A stretch of 5,447 nucleotides of DNA from contig QAMX01000138.1 of the NCBI GenBank assembly GCA_003149835.1, positions 1 through 5,447 on the forward strand. Reading direction: 5' to 3'. The position numbers and the translations under genes are program-made. This stretch comes from Clostridiales bacterium. Lineage in GTDB: Bacteria > Bacillota > Clostridia > Oscillospirales > QAMX01. Positions 1 to 5,418 of the stretch are shown one piece after another. The notes beneath the pieces were generated by a model. That model worked only from the letters and a program-made list of their open reading frames with translations, did no database searches and had not been told where the DNA came from. The stretch's first letter is position 1. The number at the start of each line of letters is the position of its first letter.

Positions 1-54
1 GACTGCCGGCGCTGCCATTTACAAAAAATTCACCGTTTTTGCGGCCGGCCGGGG

Positions 55-85
55 TTGACTTGGAGCTAACTTCATGGTATATGAT
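55..85 (+). promoter_or_regulatory. MerR-type promoter with operator dyad in a 19-bp spacer
   Basis: A -35 element TTGACT (55-60) and a -10 element TATGAT (80-85) are separated by 19 bp, the long spacer typical of promoters activated by MerR-family proteins through DNA distortion. The spacer region carries an imperfect dyad at 59-76 (CTTGGAGCTAACTTCATG, 6 of 9 pairs matching), centred between the two elements. I recall similar TTGACTTGGAG-TTAA-CTCCAAG operators as common near AdhR-like regulators in Firmicutes, and such a regulator is encoded at 1389-1805. Transcription would begin near base 92. A shifted reading, TATATG at 78-83 with a 17-bp spacer, would make it an ordinary sigma-A promoter. 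That the local regulator binds here is inference. Confidence 0.7.
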
Positions 86-164
86 AGAGATACGGCATAC
101 GGCGCCGCTTTGCCGGCCGCGGCCAATGCGAGAGCCGCTGTCCGGGAGAGCGCCGCCGGCATCG

Positions 165-171
165 AAAGGAG
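165..171 (+). promoter_or_regulatory. Ribosome binding site that sets the metallophosphoesterase start
   Basis: AAAGGAG at 165-171 lies 7 nt before the ATG at 179. The reading frame is open upstream to an ATG at 74, but that codon lies between the -35 and -10 elements, upstream of the predicted transcription start, so it would not be in the mRNA. The 179 start also places a hydrophobic membrane segment directly at the N-terminus. Confidence 0.8.
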
Positions 172-178
172 CGACCCG

Positions 179-1291
179 ATGAGAATCCTGATCTTCGCGC
201 CCGTTCTCGCCGCCGTGGCGCTGTACCTCTATTTCTTTTTTCTCCGCGCGCTCGCCTTCTGGCTGCCGTGCGTCCGTAAAAACCGCCTGCGGGTTGCCTC
301 GGCCGTGGCCGCGCTGGCGCTCGCCGCATGCTGCGCGGACATTTTCTCGACGGTGACGCTGGCTGCGCTCCACATCGTCGCGGCCGGGCTCGCCGCCGAC
401 CTGCTCCATCTCCTAATCGTTCTCGTGCAAAAAGCCGTAAAGCGCAAATTCGCCGCCGCGGATGCGCTTTGGCGCTGCGGGTTCGTGCCGCTGGCGGCCG
501 TCGTCCTGCTTTTCGGTTACGGATATTGGAATATGCGCGACATCCGCGCCACCGTCTATACGGTCGAGACCGCCAAAAGCCTGCGGCCCGAAGGCTATCG
601 CGTCGCTCTGATCACCGATCTGCACTTTGGCAACGCCCTCAGCCTCGACGGGCTGAAACAGCGCTGCGACGAGATCTCGGCGGCGAAACCGGATCTCGTC
701 GTCCTCGGCGGCGATATCGTCGACGAGGGCACCGAGCTGGCGGAGATGCAGGCGGCTATCTCAGCGCTCGGCGCCATCGAGAGCGAATTCGGCGTTTACT
801 ATGTCTTCGGCAATCACGACCGCGCGCCGTATACGGCGTCGCCCCATTTCACCGAGGCGGAGCTGCTCGCCGCGCTCGCCGAAAGCGGTGTCACGGTTTT
901 GGACGACGAGACCGTTCTCCTCAACGGAGAGCTTTGGCTCGCCGGCCGCGCCGACGCCGGTCACGGCGCCGAGCGCAAGGCGACGGCGGCTCTGCTCGAA
1001 GGCGCCGACGCGGACGACTTCATCCTGCTGATCGACCACCAGCCGGTCGGCTTTGAGGAAAACATCGCCGCCGGCGTCGATTTGCAGCTCTCGGGGCACA
1101 CCCATAACGGCCAGATCTGGCCGGTCGCCCATATAATCGAGCTGTTCAAGACCGCCGACCTCGTCTACGGTCACCGGCAGACCGGCGAGTTTCACGCCGT
1201 CGTCTCCTCCGGGATCGTCGGCTGGGGCTATCCCATCCGCACGCAGGGGCATTCCGAATACGTCGTCGTCGAGATCCGCCCCCAAGCATGA
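179..1291 (+). CDS. Membrane-anchored calcineurin-like metallophosphoesterase (YkuE/YaeI-like)
   Basis: A 370-residue protein. The N-terminal third is hydrophobic, with about four membrane segments (roughly 3-23, 40-60, 62-84, 101-117). A metallophosphoesterase domain follows from about residue 140 and carries the full set of metal-binding motifs: D147-x-H149 in ITDLHFG, GGDIVD (D179, D182), GNHD (211-214), DHQP (286-289) and GHTHNGQ (306-312). No key residue is missing. The family hydrolyses phosphomonoesters or diesters using two metal ions; related membrane-associated members act on lipid or cell-envelope phosphoesters, but the substrate here cannot be read from the sequence. It is the first gene after a MerR-type promoter and is followed 97 nt later by a MerR-family regulator on the same strand, so the two are probably co-transcribed. 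The fold assignment is secure and the physiological role is open. Confidence 0.92.
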   Translation: MRILIFAPVLAAVALYLYFFFLRALAFWLPCVRKNRLRVASAVAALALAACCADIFSTVTLAALHIVAAGLAADLLHLLIVLVQKAVKRKFAAADALWRCGFVPLAAVVLLFGYGYWNMRDIRATVYTVETAKSLRPEGYRVALITDLHFGNALSLDGLKQRCDEISAAKPDLVVLGGDIVDEGTELAEMQAAISALGAIESEFGVYYVFGNHDRAPYTASPHFTEAELLAALAESGVTVLDDETVLLNGELWLAGRADAGHGAERKATAALLEGADADDFILLIDHQPVGFEENIAAGVDLQLSGHTHNGQIWPVAHIIELFKTADLVYGHRQTGEFHAVVSSGIVGWGYPIRTQGHSEYVVVEIRPQA

Positions 1292-1388
1292 CAGGGATCT
1301 TCTCCCGACCGAGTTCAAAAAAACGCGCGCTTCACCCGGTTCACAGGCGCTCCAAGAATATGGAAATTGACTGAGGAGAGAGTTTTAT

Positions 1389-1805
1389 ATGACGATTGCA
1401 GAAGCCGCGGAGCGCTACGGCCTTACGGCCGACACGCTTCGCTATTACGAAAAAATCGGGCTGATCCCCGCCGTCGGCCGCACCGCAGGCGGCATCCGCA
1501 ATTATACCGACGAGGACTGCCGCTGGATCGAATTTATCAAATGCATGCGCAGCTCCGGCCTGCCGATCGACGCGTTAATCCGTTATGTGGCGCTGTTTCA
1601 GGAGGGCGACGCGACGGCCGGAGCGCGCAAGGCGCTGCTGACCGAACAGCGCGACGCGCTGCGGGAGCGGATCGCCGAGATGCAGAAAACGCTCGACCGC
1701 CTCGACCGGAAAATCGCCGGCTATGAAAACACGCTGCGCGCCGCCGAAAGCCGGCTCCCCCGCCGGGACGCAGGAGCGCCGGCGGCGCGCCAGGCGGCTG
1801 ATTGA
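1389..1805 (+). CDS. MerR-family transcriptional regulator, AdhR/YyaN-like
   Basis: A 138-residue regulator. The N-terminal winged helix-turn-helix (about 1-70) includes the MerR signature around TLRYYEKIGL (residues 16-25) and a GGIRNYTDED wing region. Residues about 80-122 form the long dimerisation helix (RDALRERIAEMQKTLDRLDRKI), and the C-terminal tail is short and Ala/Arg-rich. The stretch WIEFIKCMRSSGLPI closely resembles B. subtilis AdhR as I recall it, and Cys52 falls at the Cys that AdhR uses to sense aldehydes and electrophiles; a second Cys is at 44. There is no metal-binding Cys cluster as in MerR or CueR, so a thiol-reactive ligand is more likely than a metal. The ribosome binding site GAGGAGAG (1373-1380) precedes the ATG by 8-10 nt. 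Lying in tandem behind the phosphoesterase, it probably controls the promoter at 55-85 and thus its own expression (inference). Confidence 0.9.
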   Translation: MTIAEAAERYGLTADTLRYYEKIGLIPAVGRTAGGIRNYTDEDCRWIEFIKCMRSSGLPIDALIRYVALFQEGDATAGARKALLTEQRDALRERIAEMQKTLDRLDRKIAGYENTLRAAESRLPRRDAGAPAARQAAD

Positions 1806-1828
1806 CCGTCTGGCCGGTGCGCGGAACA

Positions 1829-1866
1829 GAAAGCGGCGCGCGGAATACATTCCGCGCGCCGCTTTC
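1829..1866. terminator. Convergent hairpin, probable bidirectional terminator
   Basis: The left arm at 1829-1846 and right arm at 1849-1866 are perfect reverse complements over 18 bp, closing on a 2-nt centre (effectively a TACA tetraloop). The stem is largely GC, with AAA/TTT near its ends. It lies 23 nt after the merR stop and 30 nt beyond the stop of the FeoB-associated gene, exactly between two converging genes. Neither direction has a run of T residues beyond the TTT within the stem end, so it is not a textbook intrinsic terminator. Termination in both directions is inferred from position and stem strength. Confidence 0.7.
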
Positions 1867-1896
1867 GAATCTATATGAGAGGGGGATTGAGGGTGG

Positions 1897-2067
1897 CTAT
1901 TTTTTGTGGCAGAGCCCTGCCGACGGGCATTGTTCGCAGCCGCAGCCGCAGGAGGATTTGCCTTTCCGTTTGTTTCTCACCAGATGGACCACGACGACGG
2001 CGACGACCGCCGCCAGCGCCAGCGCGATGAGAATCGTCGCTATATTTTCCGAAAGCCATGCGAACAT
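1897..2067 (-). CDS. FeoB-associated Cys-rich membrane protein
   Basis: A 56-residue protein with one membrane helix (about residues 8-30), then a basic stretch RNKRKGK (31-37), then a Cys cluster of the form C-x-C-x-C-x2-C-x5-C (Cys40, 42, 44, 47, 53) ending in His-Lys-Lys. This matches the small FeoB-associated Cys-rich family, sometimes misnamed virus attachment protein p12. The positive-inside rule places the Cys cluster in the cytoplasm. The start is set by a strong AAGGAGG (2075-2081 on the complement) 7 nt before the ATG. The frame stays open upstream to 2412, but that part runs antiframe inside feoB and is not coding. It follows feoB by 53 nt and is the last gene of the feo operon. 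A role in binding or passing on Fe(II), or in stabilising FeoB, is a reasonable guess; the biochemical function is not established to my knowledge. Confidence 0.88.
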   Translation of the reverse strand: MFAWLSENIATILIALALAAVVAVVVVHLVRNKRKGKSSCGCGCEQCPSAGLCHKK

Positions 2068-2074
2068 GTAAATT

Positions 2075-2081
2075 CCTCCTT
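2075..2081 (-). promoter_or_regulatory. Ribosome binding site of the Cys-rich gene
   Basis: On the minus strand this reads AAGGAGG, 7 nt before the ATG at 2067. It decides the start of a gene that would otherwise be hidden inside a longer open frame reaching to 2412. Confidence 0.85.
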
Positions 2082-2120
2082 GTTCGGAATGAAAATAGAC
2101 GGATAGCCTTGCCGGCGGTC

Positions 2121-4604
2121 TTACCGGCTGCCGGCCATTTCCTTCGGCTCGGCCTTGATCTCCGCCCTTTCTTTCAGGCTCGCCGGCTTCTTGTACGGCC
2201 GCAGCAGCAGATAGAGAATGAGCGCGACGACCGCAAAGGCGGCGACGGAGCCGAGAACGTTGCCGTTGCCGGTAAAGAGCATGCCGAGCTGATAGACCAC
2301 CAGCGAAACCGCATAGGCAAACGCGCATTGATAGCCGATGGCGAACCACGTCCATTTGGCGGAGTTCATCTCGCGGCGGATCGCGCCGATGGCCGCGAAG
2401 CACGGCGCGCACAGGAGGTTAAAGATCAGGAAGGAGTAGGCCGCGAGCGGCGTAAAGATCGCGCGCATGCTTTCCCAGATCTGCCAGCCGTTTTCGGCCA
2501 CCTCGTCGAGCCCGCCGAACAGCACGCCGAAGGTGGAGACGACGTTTTCCTTGGCGATCAGGCCGGTAAAGGACGCGACGGCGCTCTGCCAGTTGCCGAA
2601 GCCGAGCGGGGCGAAGAGCCATTTGACGGCGTTGCCGATGGTGGCCAAAATCGAATGGTCGAGGTTGGCGACCATGCCGAAGCGGCCGTTCTCGACGCCG
2701 AAAGCCTGCAAAAACCAGAGAACGATCGCCGAAAGCAGGATAATCGTCCCGGCTTTTTTGATAAACGACCAGCCGCGCTCCCACATGGAGCGGAGCACGT
2801 TGCCCGGCGTCGGCCAGTGATAGGCCGGAAGCTCCATGACAAACGGCGCCGGGTCGCCGGAAAACAGCTTCGTCTTTTTCAGCATGATGCCGGAGACGAT
2901 GATCGCCGCAATGCCGACGAAATAGGCGCTCGGCGCGACCCACCAGGCGCCGCCGAACAGCGCGCCCGCGATCAGGGCGATGATCGGGAGCTTGGCTCCG
3001 CAGGGGATAAAGGTCGTCGTCATAATGGTCATGCGGCGGTCCCGCTCGTTTTCGATCGTGCGCGAGGCCATGATGCCGGGAATGCCGCAGCCGGTGCCGA
3101 TCAGCATCGGGATAAACGACTTGCCGGAGAGGCCGAACTTGCGGAAGATACGGTCCATCACAAAGGCGATGCGGGCCATATAGCCGCAGGCTTCGAGGAA
3201 GGCGAGGAACAGAAACAGCACCAGCATCTGCGGCACAAAGCCGAGCACCGCTCCGACGCCGCCGACGATGCCGTCGAGGATCAGGCCTTTGAGCCAGTCG
3301 GCGCAGTTCACCGCGTCCAGACCCTTTTCCACCAGCACCGGCACGCCGGGCACCCATACGCCGTAGTCGGCGGGGTCAGGCTCTTGGAGCGCCGCCGCAG
3401 CCGTATAGGCGGCAAAGTCTATGGGGATTTCCTCGGTCTGATTGCCCTCGTCGTCATAGAGGCAGACCGTCGTTGTCAGAGCCTTGGCTTTGTCCTCGAT
3501 CAGAACGATCGATTCGTCGGTGGAGAGCGTTTCGTCCACAGCGCCGGCCTCTTCGGCGGCGGCTTCAAACGCCTCTTTGACGGCGGCGGGCAGGGCGTAT
3601 TCTTCAACCGCGTCCTCATAGGCGCGGGAGCCGATGCCGAGCAGATGCCAGCCCTCGCCGAACACGCCGTCGTTGGCCCAGTCGGTCGCCCACGTCCCGA
3701 TTGTCGTGACCGAGACAAAATAGACGACGAACATCACGACCGCGAAGATCGGCAGCGCTAGCCAGCGGTTGGTGACGACACGGTCGATTTTGTCGGAGAC
3801 CGAAAGTTTTCCGGCGTTTTTCTTGTGATAGCAGCCTTTGAGGATTGAGGCGATGTAGACGTAGCGTTCATTGGTGATGATGCTCTCGGCGTCGTCGTCA
3901 AGCTCCTGCTCGGCCGCCTGAATGTCGGCCTCAATGTGTTGGAACACGGACGGATCAAGCCGGAGACTTTCGAGAACCTTCTCGTCGCGCTCAAAAATCT
4001 TCACGGCGTACCAGCGCTGCCGCTCAACCGGCAGATGGTGTACCGCCGCCTCCTCGATATGGGCGATCGCGTGCTCCACCACGCCGGAAAAACTGTGCTG
4101 CGGCACGGTTTTCGCGCCCTTGGCCGCCTCGACAGCGGCCTCGGCGGCCTCTGTGATCCCCGTGCCTTTCAGCGCCGAAATCTCGACGACCTTACAGCCC
4201 AGCTCGCGGGAAAGCTCGCCGATGTTGATTTTGTCGCCGTTTTTCCGGACGACATCCATCATGTTGACGGCGACGACAACCGGAATCCCCAGCTCTGTCA
4301 GCTGGGTGGTCAGATAGAGATTGCGTTCCAGATTCGTCCCGTCGACGATATTCAGGATGGCGTCGGGCCGCTCGGTGACGAGGTAATTGCGGGCGACGAC
4401 CTCCTCTAAGGTATAGGGAGAGAGCGAGTAAATCCCCGGCAGGTCCATGATGACGACGTCGCCGTGTTTTTTGAGCTTTCCCTCTTTTTTCTCGACCGTC
4501 ACGCCCGGCCAGTTTCCGACGAATTGATTGGAACCCGTCAGCGCGTTGAACAGCGTCGTTTTACCGCTGTTCGGGTTGCCCGCAAGGGCGATTTTGATCT
4601 CCAT
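2121..4604 (-). CDS. feoB: Ferrous iron transport protein B (GTPase-coupled Fe(II) permease)
   Basis: An 827-residue FeoB, the inner-membrane Fe(II) transporter. The N-terminal G domain has G1 GNPNSGKT (9-16), a G2 region around VGNWPGVTVE (29-38), G3 DLPG (54-57), G4 NMMD (114-117) and G5 SALKG (143-147). A helical spacer domain follows (about 170-270). The first membrane segment is at about 282-302. The Gate regions include GFVPQ (455-459), GYMARIAFVMDR (474-485), GTGCGIPG (Cys506), PCGAKLP (Cys535) and LLCAPC (Cys732, Cys735), then a basic C-terminal tail. Residues about 319-415 form an acidic extra loop that makes the protein longer than the usual roughly 650-770 residues. The start at 4604 follows AAAGGAAG (4612-4619 on the complement) by 7 nt; an open extension to 4688 has no ribosome site and runs into an operator box. 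It lies downstream of two feoA genes and upstream of the Cys-rich companion. Confidence 0.97.
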   Translation of the reverse strand: MEIKIALAGNPNSGKTTLFNALTGSNQFVGNWPGVTVEKKEGKLKKHGDVVIMDLPGIYSLSPYTLEEVVARNYLVTERPDAILNIVDGTNLERNLYLTTQLTELGIPVVVAVNMMDVVRKNGDKINIGELSRELGCKVVEISALKGTGITEAAEAAVEAAKGAKTVPQHSFSGVVEHAIAHIEEAAVHHLPVERQRWYAVKIFERDEKVLESLRLDPSVFQHIEADIQAAEQELDDDAESIITNERYVYIASILKGCYHKKNAGKLSVSDKIDRVVTNRWLALPIFAVVMFVVYFVSVTTIGTWATDWANDGVFGEGWHLLGIGSRAYEDAVEEYALPAAVKEAFEAAAEEAGAVDETLSTDESIVLIEDKAKALTTTVCLYDDEGNQTEEIPIDFAAYTAAAALQEPDPADYGVWVPGVPVLVEKGLDAVNCADWLKGLILDGIVGGVGAVLGFVPQMLVLFLFLAFLEACGYMARIAFVMDRIFRKFGLSGKSFIPMLIGTGCGIPGIMASRTIENERDRRMTIMTTTFIPCGAKLPIIALIAGALFGGAWWVAPSAYFVGIAAIIVSGIMLKKTKLFSGDPAPFVMELPAYHWPTPGNVLRSMWERGWSFIKKAGTIILLSAIVLWFLQAFGVENGRFGMVANLDHSILATIGNAVKWLFAPLGFGNWQSAVASFTGLIAKENVVSTFGVLFGGLDEVAENGWQIWESMRAIFTPLAAYSFLIFNLLCAPCFAAIGAIRREMNSAKWTWFAIGYQCAFAYAVSLVVYQLGMLFTGNGNVLGSVAAFAVVALILYLLLRPYKKPASLKERAEIKAEPKEMAGSR

Positions 4605-4611
4605 GACACGT

Positions 4612-4619
4612 CTTCCTTT
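4612..4619 (-). promoter_or_regulatory. Ribosome binding site that sets the feoB start
   Basis: The minus strand reads AAAGGAAG, 7 nt before the ATG at 4604. That start gives a protein opening directly with the beta strand MEIKIALAG before the G1 motif, as in other FeoB proteins, and rules out the longer frame starting at 4688. Confidence 0.8.
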
Positions 4620-4687
4620 CCAGATATCCTCCACAGCGGCCCGCCGCGGCGCCTGCGGCTCCTGAAAAAATAAGGGGACCGCAATCA

Positions 4688-4703
4688 ATTAGTTTTGGCT
4701 AAC
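4688..4703. promoter_or_regulatory. Third metal-repressor-type operator box, upstream of feoB
   Basis: ATTAG-TTTTGG-CTAAC is an inverted repeat with a 6-nt spacer, matching the two boxes at the feoA1 promoter except for one base in the left arm. It lies in the 143-nt gap between feoA2 and feoB, 84 nt before the feoB start codon. A possible -10 (minus-strand TATACA, 4714-4709) would place a transcription start inside the box, but no convincing -35 is visible. The box suggests separate metal control of feoB; the promoter itself is uncertain. Confidence 0.6.
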
Positions 4704-4747
4704 TCCCGTGTATATCCGCGGGCGCGCCGGAGCGAGGCGGAGTTTTT

Positions 4748-4969
4748 TTATTCTACTTCGATCATTTCCGCGTCCGCTTTGCGGAGGGACAGCTCATAGC
4801 CGCGCACGGTGACCTCGACGGGGTCGCCCAGCGGCGCCACCTTGCGCACCCGCACCGAGACGCCGCGCGTGATGCCCATATCCATAATCCGGCGCTTGAC
4901 CGCGCCCTCGCCGTGCAGCTTGACGACCGTAACCGTGTCGCCGACTTTGGCCTGCCGCAATGTTTTCAT
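4748..4969 (-). CDS. feoA: FeoA-family protein, second copy
   Basis: A 73-residue SH3-like FeoA protein, about the usual size for the family. It shows the classical pattern: GDTVTVVKLHGEG near the N-terminus, RRIMDMGITRG (26-36) and the C-terminal GDPVEVTVRGYELSLRK signature (about 48-64). FeoA is a small cytoplasmic protein needed for FeoB-dependent Fe(II) uptake and thought to act on FeoB or its assembly. The start at 4969 is preceded on the minus strand by AGGAGG, 10 nt upstream. It is the second gene of the operon, 116 nt after feoA1 and 143 nt before feoB. It is closer to canonical FeoA than its upstream neighbour. The stop codon TAA leads into a run of A residues and no convincing terminator follows, so readthrough into feoB is expected. 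Confidence 0.93.
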   Translation of the reverse strand: MKTLRQAKVGDTVTVVKLHGEGAVKRRIMDMGITRGVSVRVRKVAPLGDPVEVTVRGYELSLRKADAEMIEVE

Positions 4970-5085
4970 ACCGTATCTTCCTCCTGATCCGTCGCTTGAT
5001 TTGATAACGCCGCTTCGTATGCGAGGCGCGCCTTCCCCGTTTTCAACAGCGGCCGAGCCAACGGGAACTGCCAGCGCGAAGGCCG

Positions 5086-5298
5086 CTATACCATGATTTT
5101 TCCGGCCATTTCCCGGCTGATCGCAATACGGGACTCTTTGACGTTGACAATCAGGTTTCCCCCGATTGTCGAGATCACCGTAACGCTTCCGCCCGGGACA
5201 AACCCGAGGTTTTCAAGGTGCGCCCGCGTTTCCGCGCTTCCGCCCACCTTTCGAATGATATTCTTTTCACCGATGGCTGCGAGTATCAGCGGCATCAT
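5086..5298 (-). CDS. feoA: FeoA-family protein, first copy (divergent)
   Basis: A 70-residue protein starting MMPLILAAIGE, with IIRKVGG (14-20), HLENLGFVPGG (27-37) and a C-terminal SRIAISREMAGKIMV stretch. These are the features of the shorter clostridial FeoA type, and it differs strongly from the second copy, especially in the C-terminal half where the GDPVEV-RGY signature is absent. The start could be 5298 or the adjacent ATG at 5295; the GGAAGGGATGGAG stretch upstream serves either. It is the first gene of the feo operon, with a leader of about 85 nt from the predicted transcription start. It probably assists FeoB as FeoA does. Whether the two copies divide the work or form a hetero-oligomer is not visible from sequence. 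Confidence 0.9.
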   Translation of the reverse strand: MMPLILAAIGEKNIIRKVGGSAETRAHLENLGFVPGGSVTVISTIGGNLIVNVKESRIAISREMAGKIMV

Positions 5299-5365
5299 GC
5301 TCCATCCCTTCCCTGCAACGCCCCGTCTCAGCGGCGGCTTCCCTCATTCATTTGTCCGCGCATTA

Positions 5366-5381
5366 GTTAGCTTTATCTAAC
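5366..5381. promoter_or_regulatory. Operator box A at the feo promoter (DtxR-family-like)
   Basis: GTTAG-CTTTAT-CTAAC, a perfect 5-bp inverted repeat with a 6-nt spacer. A further TTAG at 5363-5366 extends the left arm in tandem. The box covers the predicted transcription start of the feo operon, so binding would block initiation. The half-site resembles the TTAG/CTAA core of DtxR/IdeR operators and not the Fur box (GATAATGAT type). The cognate repressor is not in the window. Confidence 0.7.
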
Positions 5382-5389
5382 CCCGATCT

Positions 5390-5418
5390 ATGTTAGCACA
5401 AACTAACCGTTTTGTCAA
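5390..5418 (-). promoter_or_regulatory. feo operon promoter
   Basis: On the minus strand, TTGACA (5418-5413) and TAACAT (5395-5390) are separated by exactly 17 bp, a near-consensus sigma-A promoter lying 92 nt upstream of the feoA1 start codon. Operator box B lies in the spacer and overlaps the -10, and box A lies over the start site, so it should be strongly repressible. It is the best promoter-like sequence upstream of the minus-strand genes. Confidence 0.8.
5392..5407. promoter_or_regulatory. Operator box B at the feo promoter (DtxR-family-like)
   Basis: GTTAG-CACAAA-CTAAC, a perfect 5-bp inverted repeat with a 6-nt spacer and the same arms as box A. It lies between the -35 and -10 elements and overlaps the -10, so a bound repressor would exclude RNA polymerase. 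The box centre is 26 bp from that of box A, about two and a half helical turns, so two dimers could bind on opposite faces. Confidence 0.7.

Noticed and set aside
74..178. Extended N-terminus of the metallophosphoesterase from ATG 74
   Set aside because: The codon lies between the promoter elements, upstream of the predicted transcript start, has no ribosome site, and adds 35 residues with no recognisable features before the membrane helix.
761..1318. Minus-strand open frame of 185 codons opposite the metallophosphoesterase
   Set aside because: The plus-strand frame carries all the phosphoesterase motifs; the antisense frame shows no family features.
1331..1360. Separate promoter for merR (TTCACC, 18 bp, AGAATA)
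   Set aside because: The -35 match is weak and no operator dyad is present; co-transcription from the promoter at 55-85 is simpler.
2058..3761. Long plus-strand open frame of 567 codons opposite feoB
   Set aside because: It runs antisense to an unmistakable feoB, is rich in Arg, Asp, Gly and His with no domain I recognise, and has the look of a shadow frame in GC-rich DNA.
4605..4688. Extended feoB start at 4688
   Set aside because: No ribosome binding site, overlaps the operator box, and would add 28 residues before the standard FeoB N-terminus.
4701..4749. Possible plus-strand terminator (AACTCC and GGAGTT arms followed by seven T residues)
   Set aside because: There is no plus-strand gene upstream to terminate, the arms are only 6 bp around a 32-nt interior, and on the minus strand no T run follows.
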